64,000 bases of DNA, taken from positions 5,270,001-5,334,000 of the forward strand of contig NZ_CP113068.1 of NCBI RefSeq assembly GCF_026625885.1, written 5' to 3'. Below are positions 1 through 8,206 of this stretch, piece after piece. The DNA is from Roseateles sp. SL47. Lineage in GTDB: Bacteria > Pseudomonadota > Gammaproteobacteria > Burkholderiales > Burkholderiaceae_C. The notes under the pieces were generated by a model. It was not told the origin of the DNA. It made no database searches and saw only the letters and a program-made list of their open reading frames with translations. Position 1 is the first letter of the stretch. Every line of letters begins with the position of its first letter. The translations under genes and the position numbers were made by a program.

Positions 1-367
1 TGCGCATGGTCTCCAGATGGCGGGCCATGACACCGCCGATGGCTTCCATTTCGGTTTCGGAACCGAAGGCGCGCAGTCCTTGCACTTCCTCGGGCAGCAC
101 CACGTCGTCGTGCGGGATGTGCGGGATCACGAAGGAGCGCAGGTTGCGCTTGCCACGTTCACCCACCGTGCCGGGCGAACCGGGCGCCCGGGTGGGCAGC
201 AGGTTCAGACGACCGGCGTACTCCTCGACGATGATCTGCCGGGTGCGCACCGGCTTGGCCGGGAACAGGTTGAGTTGCTCCAGCCGCCCATAGCGGTTGG
301 GCAGGAGGTTGATGGCGGCCGTCAGGCTGGCCATCGAGAAGCCGGGGTTTTCAAAAGGGTTCTGCAT
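1..367 (-). CDS. Major capsid protein, lambda gpE type (3' end outside window)
   Basis: The first 122 residues of a phage major capsid protein are present; the rest lies beyond the left edge. The N-terminus reads MQNPFENPGFSMASLTAAIN, followed by a segment with NLLPNRYGRL and RQIIVEEY, the style of lambda gpE-family capsid proteins. The start is the ATG at 367 with GGAG seven bases upstream. It is the last gene visible in the head operon, directly downstream of the decoration protein, the same order as lambda D-E. It would assemble the icosahedral shell. Family assignment rests on the N-terminus and on gene order. Confidence 0.85.
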   Translation of the reverse strand, partial: MQNPFENPGFSMASLTAAINLLPNRYGRLEQLNLFPAKPVRTRQIIVEEYAGRLNLLPTRAPGSPGTVGERGKRNLRSFVIPHIPHDDVVLPEEVQGLRAFGSETEMEAIGGVMARHLETMR

Positions 368-388
368 TTGGGATCTCCAGAAATGACG

Positions 389-409
389 AAACCCGCCAGC
401 GGCGGGTTT
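389..409 (-). terminator. Hairpin between decoration and capsid genes
   Basis: A perfect 9-bp stem (AAACCCGCC at 389-397, GGCGGGTTT at 401-409) with a 3-nt loop lies between the decoration protein stop and the capsid start. There is no long U-run, so it may be a weak attenuator or an mRNA-stabilising hairpin rather than a full terminator. A similar AACCCGCC/GGCGGGTT hairpin occurs at 12270-12297. Confidence 0.45.
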
Positions 410-454
410 TGGGGGGAGTGAAACGGAGCGTTGGAAGTGGGTCAGGCGCGGGTT

Positions 455-832
455 TTAGGCACTCTCGCGGGCCAGGACTCCACGTTCTGCGAGTTGCTTG
501 ATGGCAGCCACTTTGTGCGCAGTGCTGATGCCGGTCGGCCAGATCAATGCGCCGCGCGCGACGATGGCGTGGCGGGCGATCAGGATCGCGTCCTCACGGT
601 CAATCAGCGTCGCATCGACGTCATTGCCGAGCACGCCGACGGCGGTTTCCGTGCCGTCCGAAGCGCTCGGGTCGATGGCCTTGAGCTTGGCGGTAGCCGT
701 TTCGCGGCCCACCACGGTACCCAGCGACAGGTTCTGCGCGGCCGCGACGGTGTCCTGGTCACGCGAGTAGAGATTCGGCGCTTCGTACTTCAGCAGGTCG
801 CCGAGATTCTTGGGTTGAGAGACAGTGGGCAT
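455..832 (-). CDS. Head decoration protein, lambda gpD type
   Basis: A 125-residue protein of the size and position of lambda gpD-family decoration proteins, which bind the outside of the expanded capsid and stabilise it against packaged DNA. The sequence has the typical early GDLLKYEAPNLYSRD segment and a central GTVVGRETATAKLKAIDP beta-rich part. The ATG at 832 has AAGGAG six bases upstream and begins four bases after the protease stop, so the genes are translated as a cluster. It lies between protease/scaffold and capsid, as in lambda. Confidence 0.85.
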   Translation of the reverse strand: MPTVSQPKNLGDLLKYEAPNLYSRDQDTVAAAQNLSLGTVVGRETATAKLKAIDPSASDGTETAVGVLGNDVDATLIDREDAILIARHAIVARGALIWPTGISTAHKVAAIKQLAERGVLARESA

Positions 833-835
833 GGC

Positions 836-1210
836 TTACTCCTTGGCGGTGAGTTTCTTGACGGCAGCGACCACCGGACTGTTTTCCGGGTGCTGGCTGG
901 TTCCTGCCTCGGCGGTGATACGCGAGGCAATTTCGGGTTGGTCGGCACGGGCGTCGAGCAAGGCGCGGCGCACCTGCGCTTCCGAGAAGCCTGCTGCGAG
1001 GAATTCCGCCGTGCGTTGGGATTGGCCCGCGATCAGGCACATCTCTGCAATGGCCTGAGCTTGGCCGCGCCCGCTGGCGAAGGACTGCGCCAGTGCGGCT
1101 TGGGCGGCAGGCGTCGGTTGCGGATCGCTGTCGGTCTGCGGCTGGTCGCCCTGTGGGTCGGTGTCGGCCGGATGGCTCGGGTTTTCGTGGTCGTCTTTGG
1201 GGTCGGTCAT
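836..1210 (-). CDS. Nested scaffold protein (Nu3-like), in frame inside the protease gene
   Basis: An in-frame ATG at 1210 (residue 312 of the protease) is preceded by GGAG eight bases upstream. It would give a 124-residue protein beginning MTDPKDDHENPSHP, with an acidic, Pro/Gln-rich N-terminal half and an Ala-rich helical C-terminal half ending AAVKKLTAKE. In lambda, the scaffold Nu3 is encoded exactly this way inside gene C. The ribosome-binding site and composition change are visible; that the product is made and scaffolds the prohead is inference. Confidence 0.6.
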   Translation of the reverse strand: MTDPKDDHENPSHPADTDPQGDQPQTDSDPQPTPAAQAALAQSFASGRGQAQAIAEMCLIAGQSQRTAEFLAAGFSEAQVRRALLDARADQPEIASRITAEAGTSQHPENSPVVAAVKKLTAKE

Positions 1211-2143
1211 GGTGTTCTCCAGGGTGAGAGGTTTGCTTCGGGGCGGGTTTGAAATGGCTTGCGCGGACAGGCTTCGCGGCGAGGCGCGGGCCACGCCGGG
1301 CTGCGCCAGCCGCTGCTTGGCCGCCAGCGCGTCGGTGAACTCGGTCATCACCGCATCAAACGGCATCACTGCGTCGGCGAGGCCTGCTGCCACCGCCTGC
1401 TCGCCGTAGAACAGCCCCGCCTCGGTGGCGCGCACGGCATCCGGATCGAGGCCGCGCATCTGTCCGACCTGATTCACGAAGATGTCGTAGAGACGATCCA
1501 CCTCGGTCTGCAACGCGGTAGTGGCCTGGGGAGTGAGTGGCTCGTGCGGGGAGAAATCGTTCTTGTGGCTGCCCGCGAAGACAGCGGTGTAGTTCAGGCC
1601 GTCTTTGGCGTCCTTCACCGACTGGTCGACGTGCAGCGCGATCACGCCAATCGAGCCGACGCCAGCGGTCTGCGACAGCGTCAGGCGCTGGCAGGCAGCC
1701 GCGATGGCAAAAGCTGCCGAGTACGCGGCATCGTTGGCGTGCGCCCAGATCGGCTTGATGGCGCTGGCTGCGCGGATGCGCTCGGCCAGTTCGAACACAC
1801 CCGAGGCCTCGCCGCCGGGCGAATCCAGATCGAGGAGGATGCCCGCCACCTGTGGGTCGGCCAGCGCGGCGTCCAGTCGGGCTTCGATCTCGCCGTAGGA
1901 CATCAGGCCAGAGGCGGCTTCGATACCCATCGAACGTCTGACCAGCGTGCCGACCACCGGGATGACGGCAATGCCCGCCTGCCCCGATGTGGTGCTCTGG
2001 CGCGGCATGGGCAGCGGCATCGCCATGTCCAGATCCGGCAAGCCGATGCGGGAACCCAGCACGGAGAGGATCACGTCGAGTTTGGGACGCGCAATGAGGA
2101 GCGGCGTCCCGTAGAGGCGGGACGCCAGATGAACGAGTTGCAT
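836..2143 (-). CDS. S49 (ClpP/SppA-like) head maturation protease with C-terminal scaffold region
   Basis: This 435-residue protein is the prohead protease, equivalent to lambda gpC. Residues about 55-270 form the S49 peptidase domain, with GILLDLDSPGGEASG near 101-115, a probable nucleophile Ser in AYSAAFAIAAA (about S142), and GVGSIGVIALHVDQS near 161-175 followed by lysines. Residues from about 312 on are a low-complexity acidic/Pro/Gln stretch and an Ala-rich helical tail, as expected for a scaffold. The start is the ATG at 2143, overlapping the portal gene end; an upstream in-frame start would run deep into the portal gene. The tail can also be made separately (see the nested feature). 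Confidence 0.9.
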   Translation of the reverse strand: MQLVHLASRLYGTPLLIARPKLDVILSVLGSRIGLPDLDMAMPLPMPRQSTTSGQAGIAVIPVVGTLVRRSMGIEAASGLMSYGEIEARLDAALADPQVAGILLDLDSPGGEASGVFELAERIRAASAIKPIWAHANDAAYSAAFAIAAACQRLTLSQTAGVGSIGVIALHVDQSVKDAKDGLNYTAVFAGSHKNDFSPHEPLTPQATTALQTEVDRLYDIFVNQVGQMRGLDPDAVRATEAGLFYGEQAVAAGLADAVMPFDAVMTEFTDALAAKQRLAQPGVARASPRSLSAQAISNPPRSKPLTLENTMTDPKDDHENPSHPADTDPQGDQPQTDSDPQPTPAAQAALAQSFASGRGQAQAIAEMCLIAGQSQRTAEFLAAGFSEAQVRRALLDARADQPEIASRITAEAGTSQHPENSPVVAAVKKLTAKE

Positions 2144-2144
2144 G

Positions 2145-3641
2145 TCAGTTGTCCTGATGGTCTTGCGGCACAGCCACTGCGGCGGCCGCATTCATGGGAG
2201 CGCTCAGAGGCGCTTTGTCGTGTCGCGGGTCGGAGTCGAAGACCAGACCGAGTTCGTCCGCCCGCAGGTTGTCGGCGGCGATCTCGCGGTCGATGTCTTC
2301 GGCGTCGTAGCCGAAGGCCGAGATGGCTTCCGAGCGAGACAGAAGTCCTGCACGAATGGCAGTCAGCATCGCGTCGAATTCCTTCTTGGGATCGACCCAT
2401 TGCCAGCCCTGCGGAATCCACTTGGCCGACAGGTACTCGCGCCTGCGACGATTGAAGTCGGGGAGCGGCAGCGCCGCTTCCAGCACGGCTTGTTCCATCC
2501 AGGCCCGCCAGATCGGGCGGCACAGCTGATGTACGATCACGCCATGCTGGATGGCCTCGCAACGGCGGCGAAACTCGAGCAGACCGGCCCGGATCGACGA
2601 GTAATTCACCTGTGTCAGATCGCCGGTCAGCATCTCGTAGGTGATGCCCATCGCAGCGGCCACAGCGCGGAATTGCATGCGCAGAAATTCGGCATAGCTC
2701 GCGCCGACGTCGGCGGGCTGGCTGAACTTCACGTCCTCACCGGGCTCTAGGATCTGCATCGTGCCCGGCTCCAGACCGGCCATCGCTGCGCCGCTGGCGT
2801 CGGGCAGCCCTTCGCCCATCAGGTTGTCCTCGGGCGATAGGCGCGTGATGAAGCCTGCAAACATCGCGGCGGTTTTCTTGCGCACGAGCTCGGCGTCGTC
2901 GTACTGGTCTAGTTCGTTGAGCTTGACCAGCGCGCGCGCCAGCCACGGTTCGCCCCGGATCTGTCCGGGCCGCAAGGGACGAAACAGGTGGATGATCTCG
3001 CTGGCAAGAACACGAACCGTATCGATGCCGCCGGTGCCGGACATGGGTGCGAGCGAACCGTCACCGGGATGCGAGCGGTAGAGGTGATAGGCCACGCGCC
3101 GCCCGAGTTTGTCGAACTCGATGCCTGCGCGGATCACGTTTCCCGAGGCCAATTCCTGATTCAGCGTGGCTGGCAGGTGTTCGGGTTCGAGCAACTGCAA
3201 TTGCAGGCCCACCGGCAGACCATCCTCCGGGCGGCGGTAGCGCAGCCGAACCAGACATTCCCCGCCTTCGAGCATCGCGCGACAGGCCAGCGCCTGCAGT
3301 CCATAGAAATCCGTCAGACCAGCGGCATCGGCTTCTTCGCACCAATCTCGCCAAAGGCTGTGAATGGCTTCACGTGAGGGCTGATCGGTCAGCATGCTCT
3401 GCGGCTTGATGCCGGTGCCGATGGCATTGGAGACGAAGGCCTCGACGCCTGCTGCAGCCCAAGCATTGCGGCGAACCAGATCGCGGCTCTTGGCGCGCAG
3501 TTCATTCTGTGTGAACGCCAGCGCTGCGACCGCGCCTGGATTGCCGACCTGCCATGCCAGCGCACGTCGACCGCCGCCGATGCCGTCGTAGAACGGTGTG
3601 CCACCGAACAGGCGACGGCGAATCTGAGTCAGCCAGCCCAT
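2145..3641 (-). CDS. Phage portal protein, lambda gpB type
   Basis: This 498-residue protein is close in size to lambda gpB (533). It begins MGWLTQIRRRLFGG and continues with ARDLVRRN-type and WCEEADAAG segments typical of lambda-family portals, and near the middle EIIHLFRPLRPGQIRGEPWL and LDQYDDAELVRKKTAA, which are strongly conserved in this family. It forms the dodecameric ring through which DNA is packaged and to which the tail connects. The ATG at 3641 overlaps the connector stop by one base (TGATG). A start 51 bases further upstream is open but would overlap the connector gene more. Confidence 0.93.
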   Translation of the reverse strand: MGWLTQIRRRLFGGTPFYDGIGGGRRALAWQVGNPGAVAALAFTQNELRAKSRDLVRRNAWAAAGVEAFVSNAIGTGIKPQSMLTDQPSREAIHSLWRDWCEEADAAGLTDFYGLQALACRAMLEGGECLVRLRYRRPEDGLPVGLQLQLLEPEHLPATLNQELASGNVIRAGIEFDKLGRRVAYHLYRSHPGDGSLAPMSGTGGIDTVRVLASEIIHLFRPLRPGQIRGEPWLARALVKLNELDQYDDAELVRKKTAAMFAGFITRLSPEDNLMGEGLPDASGAAMAGLEPGTMQILEPGEDVKFSQPADVGASYAEFLRMQFRAVAAAMGITYEMLTGDLTQVNYSSIRAGLLEFRRRCEAIQHGVIVHQLCRPIWRAWMEQAVLEAALPLPDFNRRRREYLSAKWIPQGWQWVDPKKEFDAMLTAIRAGLLSRSEAISAFGYDAEDIDREIAADNLRADELGLVFDSDPRHDKAPLSAPMNAAAAVAVPQDHQDN

Positions 3642-3862
3642 CAGAACCCCTTGCCCGTAGTGACACGGATCTGCCGTGGAGCACCGGGCCACAGGCCGGT
3701 GTCCACGGCCTGCTCGAAGAGGTCGCGCTTGACCGCCGCGATGGCGGCCTTGAGTTCATCGACGCTGCGGTATTCGACGGTCTTGTCGCCAAAGGTCACG
3801 CGCTTCTCGCCCTTGACCAGCGCCGCTTCCAACGCGTCGAGGTGTGCTTGTGTGTAGGCCAT
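3641..3862 (-). CDS. Head-tail connector, gpW family
   Basis: A 73-residue protein starting MAYTQAHLDALEAAL, with GEKRVTFGDKTVEYRS in the middle and a basic C-terminus, the form of lambda gpW. gpW plugs the portal after packaging and forms the platform for tail attachment. Its ATG overlaps the upstream stop by one base and its own stop overlaps the portal start, so the three genes are tightly coupled. Length and position between terminase-side genes and portal match lambda A-W-B. Confidence 0.88.
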   Translation of the reverse strand: MAYTQAHLDALEAALVKGEKRVTFGDKTVEYRSVDELKAAIAAVKRDLFEQAVDTGLWPGAPRQIRVTTGKGF

Positions 3863-4254
3863 CAGCGGAACACCGTGAGGTTGATTTCAGATGAGTCGTC
3901 GAACGATGCGGCCGTGGTGGCGCAACTGATGTCGACGTACTGGGCGGTCTTCTGGTCGGTGGTGGATCGCACGATGGCGATGCGCTGCGTGCCGCTGTTG
4001 GAGCTGCTGCGGGCGAGCGCCGTCCAGCAGTAATTGGCATCCGGCATGGCAGTAGCGAAGGTCACGCGGTAGCGGCCAGCCGCCGTTCGGGTCACATTGG
4101 CCACGTTGTGCGACGAGCGCACGACGATTTGCGTGCCGACATAGCCGAAGCACACCCACGCCCGGGCCAAGCCGGGGTGGGTGGCGTCGATCTTGGTCTT
4201 GACCTCGAGCCCGACACGACTTGCCAACGCACTGATGCGCGATGCGAGGCTCAT
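3862..4254 (-). CDS. Small tail-fibre-like protein of unknown role
   Basis: A 130-residue protein. Residues about 31-130 (RAWVCFGYVGTQIVVRSSHN, then VTRTAAGRYRVTFATAMPDANY) resemble the beta-rich C-terminal domain seen at the tips of phage tail fibres and in small phage proteins of unknown function. The first ten residues, MSLASRISAL, closely match the start of the next upstream gene (MSLATRIESL). It starts by an ATGA overlap with that gene. It sits between large terminase and the gpW connector, where lambda has nothing. A head decoration or receptor-type accessory role is possible but unproven. Confidence 0.6.
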   Translation of the reverse strand: MSLASRISALASRVGLEVKTKIDATHPGLARAWVCFGYVGTQIVVRSSHNVANVTRTAAGRYRVTFATAMPDANYCWTALARSSSNSGTQRIAIVRSTTDQKTAQYVDISCATTAASFDDSSEINLTVFR

Positions 4255-4745
4255 CAGACCAGCGCAGCCACAAAGACCGCGACGAAGTCGGTGTCGGTGT
4301 TGCCGACATCACTGGCCGCGACGGCACCGATGTTGCTGCGCGCCTGGAGTTGTTCGGCGACGGTCAGCGACTGCGCAGCATCGAAGCGCACGCGGTTGTT
4401 GACGGCGGCGAGCAGCGCATCCAGACCACTGGTGCCGTTCTGCAGCAGTTGCTGGATTTCCACCAGCGTGTCGTAGGCGGCATCGGCACCGCCCAAGATC
4501 TCAGTCTTGAGCGCATCGAGCAGCGAGACGATCTTGTTGGACGAGTAAGTGCTGGTCGTTGCAATCTGCGCGTCATCAATTACCGCTGAGGACACCACGG
4601 CGGCTTGAAGCTCGTTGATGGCCGCGACCAGATTCGACTTGTCGGTGGTGGTGAGGTTGGCCAGGTTGCCTGCCTTGGCGCGGACGTCGTTGAATTCCTG
4701 CGCGACGCGGATGACCAGGCTTTCGATACGGGTAGCAAGACTCAT
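4254..4745 (-). CDS. Fibre/coiled-coil-like phage protein of unknown role
   Basis: A 163-residue protein with an AAGGAG site five bases before its ATG. It begins MSLATRIESLVIRVAQEFND, continues with NLTTTDKSNLVAAINELQAAV and an LLQNGTSGLDALLAAVNNRVRFDAA segment, and ends QARSNIGAVAASDVGNTDTD. This heptad-rich layout with an NIGA motif is common in phage tail-fibre stalks. It is the upstream partner of the 130-residue protein and shares its N-terminal ten residues. No enzymatic motif is seen. Confidence 0.6.
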   Translation of the reverse strand: MSLATRIESLVIRVAQEFNDVRAKAGNLANLTTTDKSNLVAAINELQAAVVSSAVIDDAQIATTSTYSSNKIVSLLDALKTEILGGADAAYDTLVEIQQLLQNGTSGLDALLAAVNNRVRFDAAQSLTVAEQLQARSNIGAVAASDVGNTDTDFVAVFVAALV

Positions 4746-4761
4746 GTTTTCTCCTTGGGTG

Positions 4762-6723
4762 TCAGGACAGCCAGCGGCTTTTGATCACGCGCCGACCGGT
4801 GTTGCGGTTGCCAGAAACAGCGAGGCCACCGCGTTGGGTGGCCTCGTTGATCGATTCAGTTGGTGTTTCGGGGGCTGGCGGACTGGCCAGCCCCAGTTGT
4901 CGCTCCAGTTCCCGCCAGTGGCGTTCCTCGAAACGATCCAGTCCCGCCGCCGATGCGGCCGCGCGGGCGTAGACGTAGCAGTCGAGCGCTTCGTTGCGCT
5001 CGCGCATCTTTTGCCACTCGCGCACCGGGAAGCCGTTGCGGTCGCGGCGGGTGATCAGTTGCTCCGCGCAAAGCTGCTGGATGAACTCTGCGTCGATCTT
5101 GGGCAGGTGGACGAACCCGGCAGGAAACACCGTAGTCAATCCGTCCTCGCCAACATCGGCGCTCTTGCGCAGGTTGTTGTAGAACTCCAGCTTGGCGATG
5201 CCCACCGCCACCGAGTACACCTTGATACCCCGGCGCAGCTTCTTGCCGCCCTGCGAAATATCGACGGCAGTTGGCGTCCCGATCAGGGCTGCACCGCGCG
5301 GCACACCCTTGACCGCCATCACGCGCGGATCGCGACAGGCCCGCACGAAGGCATAGGCCTCCTGCGTGGCAAAGCCGGTGTCCAGTGCAAAGCGGGCCAG
5401 CGGCATCACCGCGCCCGAGACGTGCGTCCACGATTCGGAGAGCATTTCAGCAAGGCGCTTCCATACCGTGTCGCGGGCGGTGTCGCCCATCAGCACGCGG
5501 TGCTCGACCAACCAGGATTCCTTGCCACGCCCGAAAGCCCAGACCGACGCCTCGATGCGATCCTTCTGCACGTCGGCAGCGCCCACCAGCAGCAGTCCGC
5601 CCGGCGGCACCGAGCCAATCCGGTAGTCCTCGCGGCGCTCGACCAGCCGCTGCCAGTCCGGTGCTTCACCTTCCTCGACCCAAGATTCGCCCAGCTCGGT
5701 GTTCTTGAAGGTCTTGATGGCGGCGGCCGATCCCGATTCCTTGCTGACCGCGCTCTCCCACGCAGCGGCGATCTCGCGCCAAGCACGCCAGCCCACCGGG
5801 CTGTACAGCGATGAGAGGTGAAAGCCCGCCGTCTTGCCCGTGCCATCAGTGATCATCGCGCGCCACTCGCCGTGCTCCAGCATCCACGTCTTGTGGTGCT
5901 CGGCAATCGCGGTGTCACATGACTCGCAGATGTAGGCGGCGGTCTCCGGTTGCCCTTTGTCCCAACGCAGCTGCTCGAAACGCAGCCACTGACGGTGGGA
6001 GCAATGCGGACACGGCACAAAGTAGCGACGTTGGTCACTGGCCTCGTACTCGCGCTCGATAGCCGATGCCCCTGAGATCGTCGGCGTCGAGACGATGAAG
6101 ATCTTGCGCCGCGCGAAGGTGCGCGTGCGCGCCTCGGCCAGCGAGATCGCATCGCCTTCACCCTCGACGTCCAGCGGGTAGCCATCGACCTCGTCGAGAA
6201 ACAGATAGCGCACCGGCATCGAGCGCAGACCGACCGCGCTGTTCGCACCAGTCATCACCAGCACACCGCCCCTGAATTCCTTGGCCAGGATGGTGTTGCC
6301 CGAATCCCGGCTGCGCGCCGGTGCAATCAGTTCGGCCAATGCCGATGACTCTTCGATCAGCGGATCAATCCGCTGCTTGGAGTTGCGCTTGGCCATCTCT
6401 ACTGTTGGCCACACCGCCATCATCGGGCCCGGCGCGTGGTGGATCACGTAGCCGATCCAGTTCGATCCCATCTCAGTCGCGCCAAGCTGGGCGGCTTTCA
6501 TGAACACCACGCGCTCGACCGGGGAGGTCGGCGACAGGCAATCCATGATTGCTTTCAGGTACGGCGTGCGGCTGGTGCGCCAGCGCCCCGGTTCGGCAGA
6601 TGCCTTACTGGAGAGCATCCGGTGGCGATCCGACCATTCGGACACGGTGAGCAGCGGGTCGGGCGTCAATCCTTCACGCCATGCTCGTTCGATCTCGGCA
6701 GCGCCTTCGTAGTCCATGTCCAT
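4762..6723 (-). CDS. Large terminase subunit, lambda gpA family
   Basis: This 653-residue protein (lambda gpA is 641) is the packaging ATPase and nuclease. KAAQLGATEMGSNW near residues 77-90 corresponds to the Walker-A-like site, YLFLDEVDGYP near 170-180 to Walker B, and ARFALDTGFATQEAY near 425-440 to the nuclease acidic segment. A zinc-ribbon-like pair (CPHCSHRQW and CESCD) lies near 235-270. The ATG at 6723 overlaps the small-terminase stop (TGATG); a TTG one codon earlier is less likely. It cuts concatemeric DNA and drives it through the portal. Confidence 0.95.
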   Translation of the reverse strand: MDMDYEGAAEIERAWREGLTPDPLLTVSEWSDRHRMLSSKASAEPGRWRTSRTPYLKAIMDCLSPTSPVERVVFMKAAQLGATEMGSNWIGYVIHHAPGPMMAVWPTVEMAKRNSKQRIDPLIEESSALAELIAPARSRDSGNTILAKEFRGGVLVMTGANSAVGLRSMPVRYLFLDEVDGYPLDVEGEGDAISLAEARTRTFARRKIFIVSTPTISGASAIEREYEASDQRRYFVPCPHCSHRQWLRFEQLRWDKGQPETAAYICESCDTAIAEHHKTWMLEHGEWRAMITDGTGKTAGFHLSSLYSPVGWRAWREIAAAWESAVSKESGSAAAIKTFKNTELGESWVEEGEAPDWQRLVERREDYRIGSVPPGGLLLVGAADVQKDRIEASVWAFGRGKESWLVEHRVLMGDTARDTVWKRLAEMLSESWTHVSGAVMPLARFALDTGFATQEAYAFVRACRDPRVMAVKGVPRGAALIGTPTAVDISQGGKKLRRGIKVYSVAVGIAKLEFYNNLRKSADVGEDGLTTVFPAGFVHLPKIDAEFIQQLCAEQLITRRDRNGFPVREWQKMRERNEALDCYVYARAAASAAGLDRFEERHWRELERQLGLASPPAPETPTESINEATQRGGLAVSGNRNTGRRVIKSRWLS

Positions 6724-7259
6724 CAATCCACCCTTGGGCGCATCTCGCCCAGTTCCTGCAAGTGCTCACGCACCGCCGCCTCCAGGGCGATGTGCATCGT
6801 GTGGGGATCGACACCGAGCTTGGCCGCCATCTGCGCCGAGATGCGCGCTGGCCAGTTGAGCCATGCATCGCGTTCAGAGCGCGCCAGTTTGAAAACGTGG
6901 GCGATGGCCTGTGGCCGATCCACCAGCTCGCCCTTGAGGCGGGCCAGACGCACCTTGTTGGTTTGCGCCTTGACCACCTCATTGACCGTGCGCGCCTGAA
7001 GCAAGGACGTGCCACCTGAGGGCAGCGCTGCAGGCCCATCACCCGTGGTGCCGCTGGATTCCGGTACAGCGACCTTGACGGCGCGGGTGGCAGTGCCATT
7101 GCGAGGTGCATCGGAGTTGCGTGCCCATTCGCGGTCGACGCGCTCGGCATCAATCGTTCCGTCTGCCTCCGGCGTGATCCGTCCCGCAGCGATGGCCTTG
7201 CGCACCGCCGCATCGGACACCCCTCGGTGGCGTGCGTAGGCACGAATCGAAATACCCAT
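6723..7259 (-). CDS. Small terminase subunit, Nu1-like
   Basis: This 178-residue protein starts MGISIRAYARHRGVSDAAVR, a winged helix-turn-helix that would bind the packaging cos site, followed by an EADGTIDAERVDREWARN wing. The C-terminal half is helical, as needed to contact the large subunit. It is the first gene of the packaging operon and is coupled to the large subunit by one-base overlap. The start at ATG 7259 has AAGGGGA upstream; a longer start 24 bases earlier is open but lacks a better site. Confidence 0.85.
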   Translation of the reverse strand: MGISIRAYARHRGVSDAAVRKAIAAGRITPEADGTIDAERVDREWARNSDAPRNGTATRAVKVAVPESSGTTGDGPAALPSGGTSLLQARTVNEVVKAQTNKVRLARLKGELVDRPQAIAHVFKLARSERDAWLNWPARISAQMAAKLGVDPHTMHIALEAAVREHLQELGEMRPRVD

Positions 7260-7310
7260 ATTTCCCCTTCGGGGCACCTTCAATCATTTGTTCGTCATTC
7301 CTGCGGATTG

Positions 7311-7342
7311 AGCTTGGCTTCCATCGGGAACAGCGCGTTCAT
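7311..7342 (+). promoter_or_regulatory. Repeated structured leader, copy 1
   Basis: Contains the conserved GCTTGGCTTC (7312-7321), a 9-nt variable spacer, then CAGCGCGTTCAT (7331-7342). It sits 34 bases before the ATG of the 68-residue gene at 7377. The upstream hairpin arm is poor in this copy, unlike copies 2-5. Confidence 0.65.
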
Positions 7343-7376
7343 ACGTTCGTCATCAACACCATCAAAGGACACGGAC

Positions 7377-7583
7377 ATGAGCCAGATCGAAACCATCCTC
7401 ACCCTGATCGCGCAGAAGTACCTCGGCATCGAGACACTGGAAACGCGCAGATCAGACAGCCTCGATTTCCACGACACGGCGGTCTGGTGCATCAAGGACG
7501 CACTGGAAGCCGCCTTCAAGGCTGGTGTCGAACTTGGCGCATCGATGCCGAAGGCGACGGAGTCGGAAATTGGCAACGACTGA
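7377..7583 (+). CDS. DUF6900-like small accessory protein
   Basis: A 68-residue acidic protein beginning MSQIETILTLIAQKYLGIET, with LETRRSDSLDFHDTAVW in the middle and an alpha-helical AALEAAFKAGVELG-like tail. This matches my memory of the DUF6900 family, small proteins common on plasmids, conjugative elements and prophages with no defined activity. It is the first gene of the plus-strand accessory island and is preceded by leader copy 1. The start is the only internal ATG with a purine-rich site (AAAGGA) just upstream. Function unknown; a counter-defence role is speculation from location. Confidence 0.75.
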   Translation: MSQIETILTLIAQKYLGIETLETRRSDSLDFHDTAVWCIKDALEAAFKAGVELGASMPKATESEIGND

Positions 7584-7596
7584 TCGACAGAGCAGC

Positions 7597-7643
7597 AAGC
7601 CAATCAAGAAACGCTTGGCTTCACTCCTGAACAGCGCGTTCAT
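7597..7643 (+). promoter_or_regulatory. Repeated structured leader, copy 2
   Basis: AAGCCAA (7597-7603) pairs with TTGGCTT (7615-7621) across an 11-nt loop. The 3' arm is part of the conserved GCTTGGCTTC, followed after 9 nt by CAGCGCGTTCAT (7632-7643). The next ATG (7678) is 34 bases downstream, with AAGGAG ahead of it. Confidence 0.75.
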
Positions 7644-7677
7644 CACATCGTCATCAACCACCCCGAAGGAGCAGATC

Positions 7678-8199
7678 ATGACCATCACCCAACTGACCCT
7701 GTCCCAGCATTCCGTCCTGGCCTACGCCATCCACAACACCAGCGGCAAGATCGATTGGTTTCCCGACAATCTCAAAGGCGGTGCGCGCAAGAAGGTGCTC
7801 GACGGCCTGTTAAACCGCGCACTGATCACAACGGACGGCACCGACTGGTTCGTTGCTGCCGAGGGTTACGACGCAATGGGGTGCGCTCGCCCCGCACTTG
7901 CGCCTCTGGAGGCCGACCCCGAGATCGAGGCAGCCGTGACGGCAGCCGAGGCCACGTGGGCCAAGGACGCCACTACCGAGCAGGCCAAGCCGCGCACCCG
8001 CGAGAACAGCAAGCAGGCCGAAGTGATCCGGATGCTGCAACGTCCGGAAGGCGCGACCATTGGCCAGATCTGCCTGGCCACAGGCTGGCAGGCGCATACG
8101 GTACGCGGCACCTTCGCCGGGGCCTTCAAGAAAAAGCTCGGCCTGACCATCGTTTCGGACAAGCCGCAGGGTGGCGAGCGGGTGTACCGAATTGCTTGA
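7678..8199 (+). CDS. DUF3489 domain protein
   Basis: A 173-residue protein. Residues about 1-65 hold a small helical domain (LTLSQHSVLAYAIHNTSGKI, KKVLDGLLNRALI). Residues about 110-173 form a winged-helix-like DUF3489 domain (SKQAEVIRMLQRPEGATIGQ, then TGWQAHTVRGTFAGAFKKKLGL and GGERVYRI). The fold suggests DNA binding, and family members are frequent on mobile elements. The linker is Ala/Glu/Thr-rich. Leader copy 2 precedes it, and AAGGAGCAGATC lies before the ATG. It could be a regulator of the island; that is inference. Confidence 0.85.
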   Translation: MTITQLTLSQHSVLAYAIHNTSGKIDWFPDNLKGGARKKVLDGLLNRALITTDGTDWFVAAEGYDAMGCARPALAPLEADPEIEAAVTAAEATWAKDATTEQAKPRTRENSKQAEVIRMLQRPEGATIGQICLATGWQAHTVRGTFAGAFKKKLGLTIVSDKPQGGERVYRIA

Positions 8200-8206
8200 A
8201 GAAAGA

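Noticed and set aside
7260..7276. CCCC-TTC-GGGG hairpin before the small terminase
   Set aside because: Only four base pairs and it overlaps the ribosome site; too weak to call a regulatory structure.
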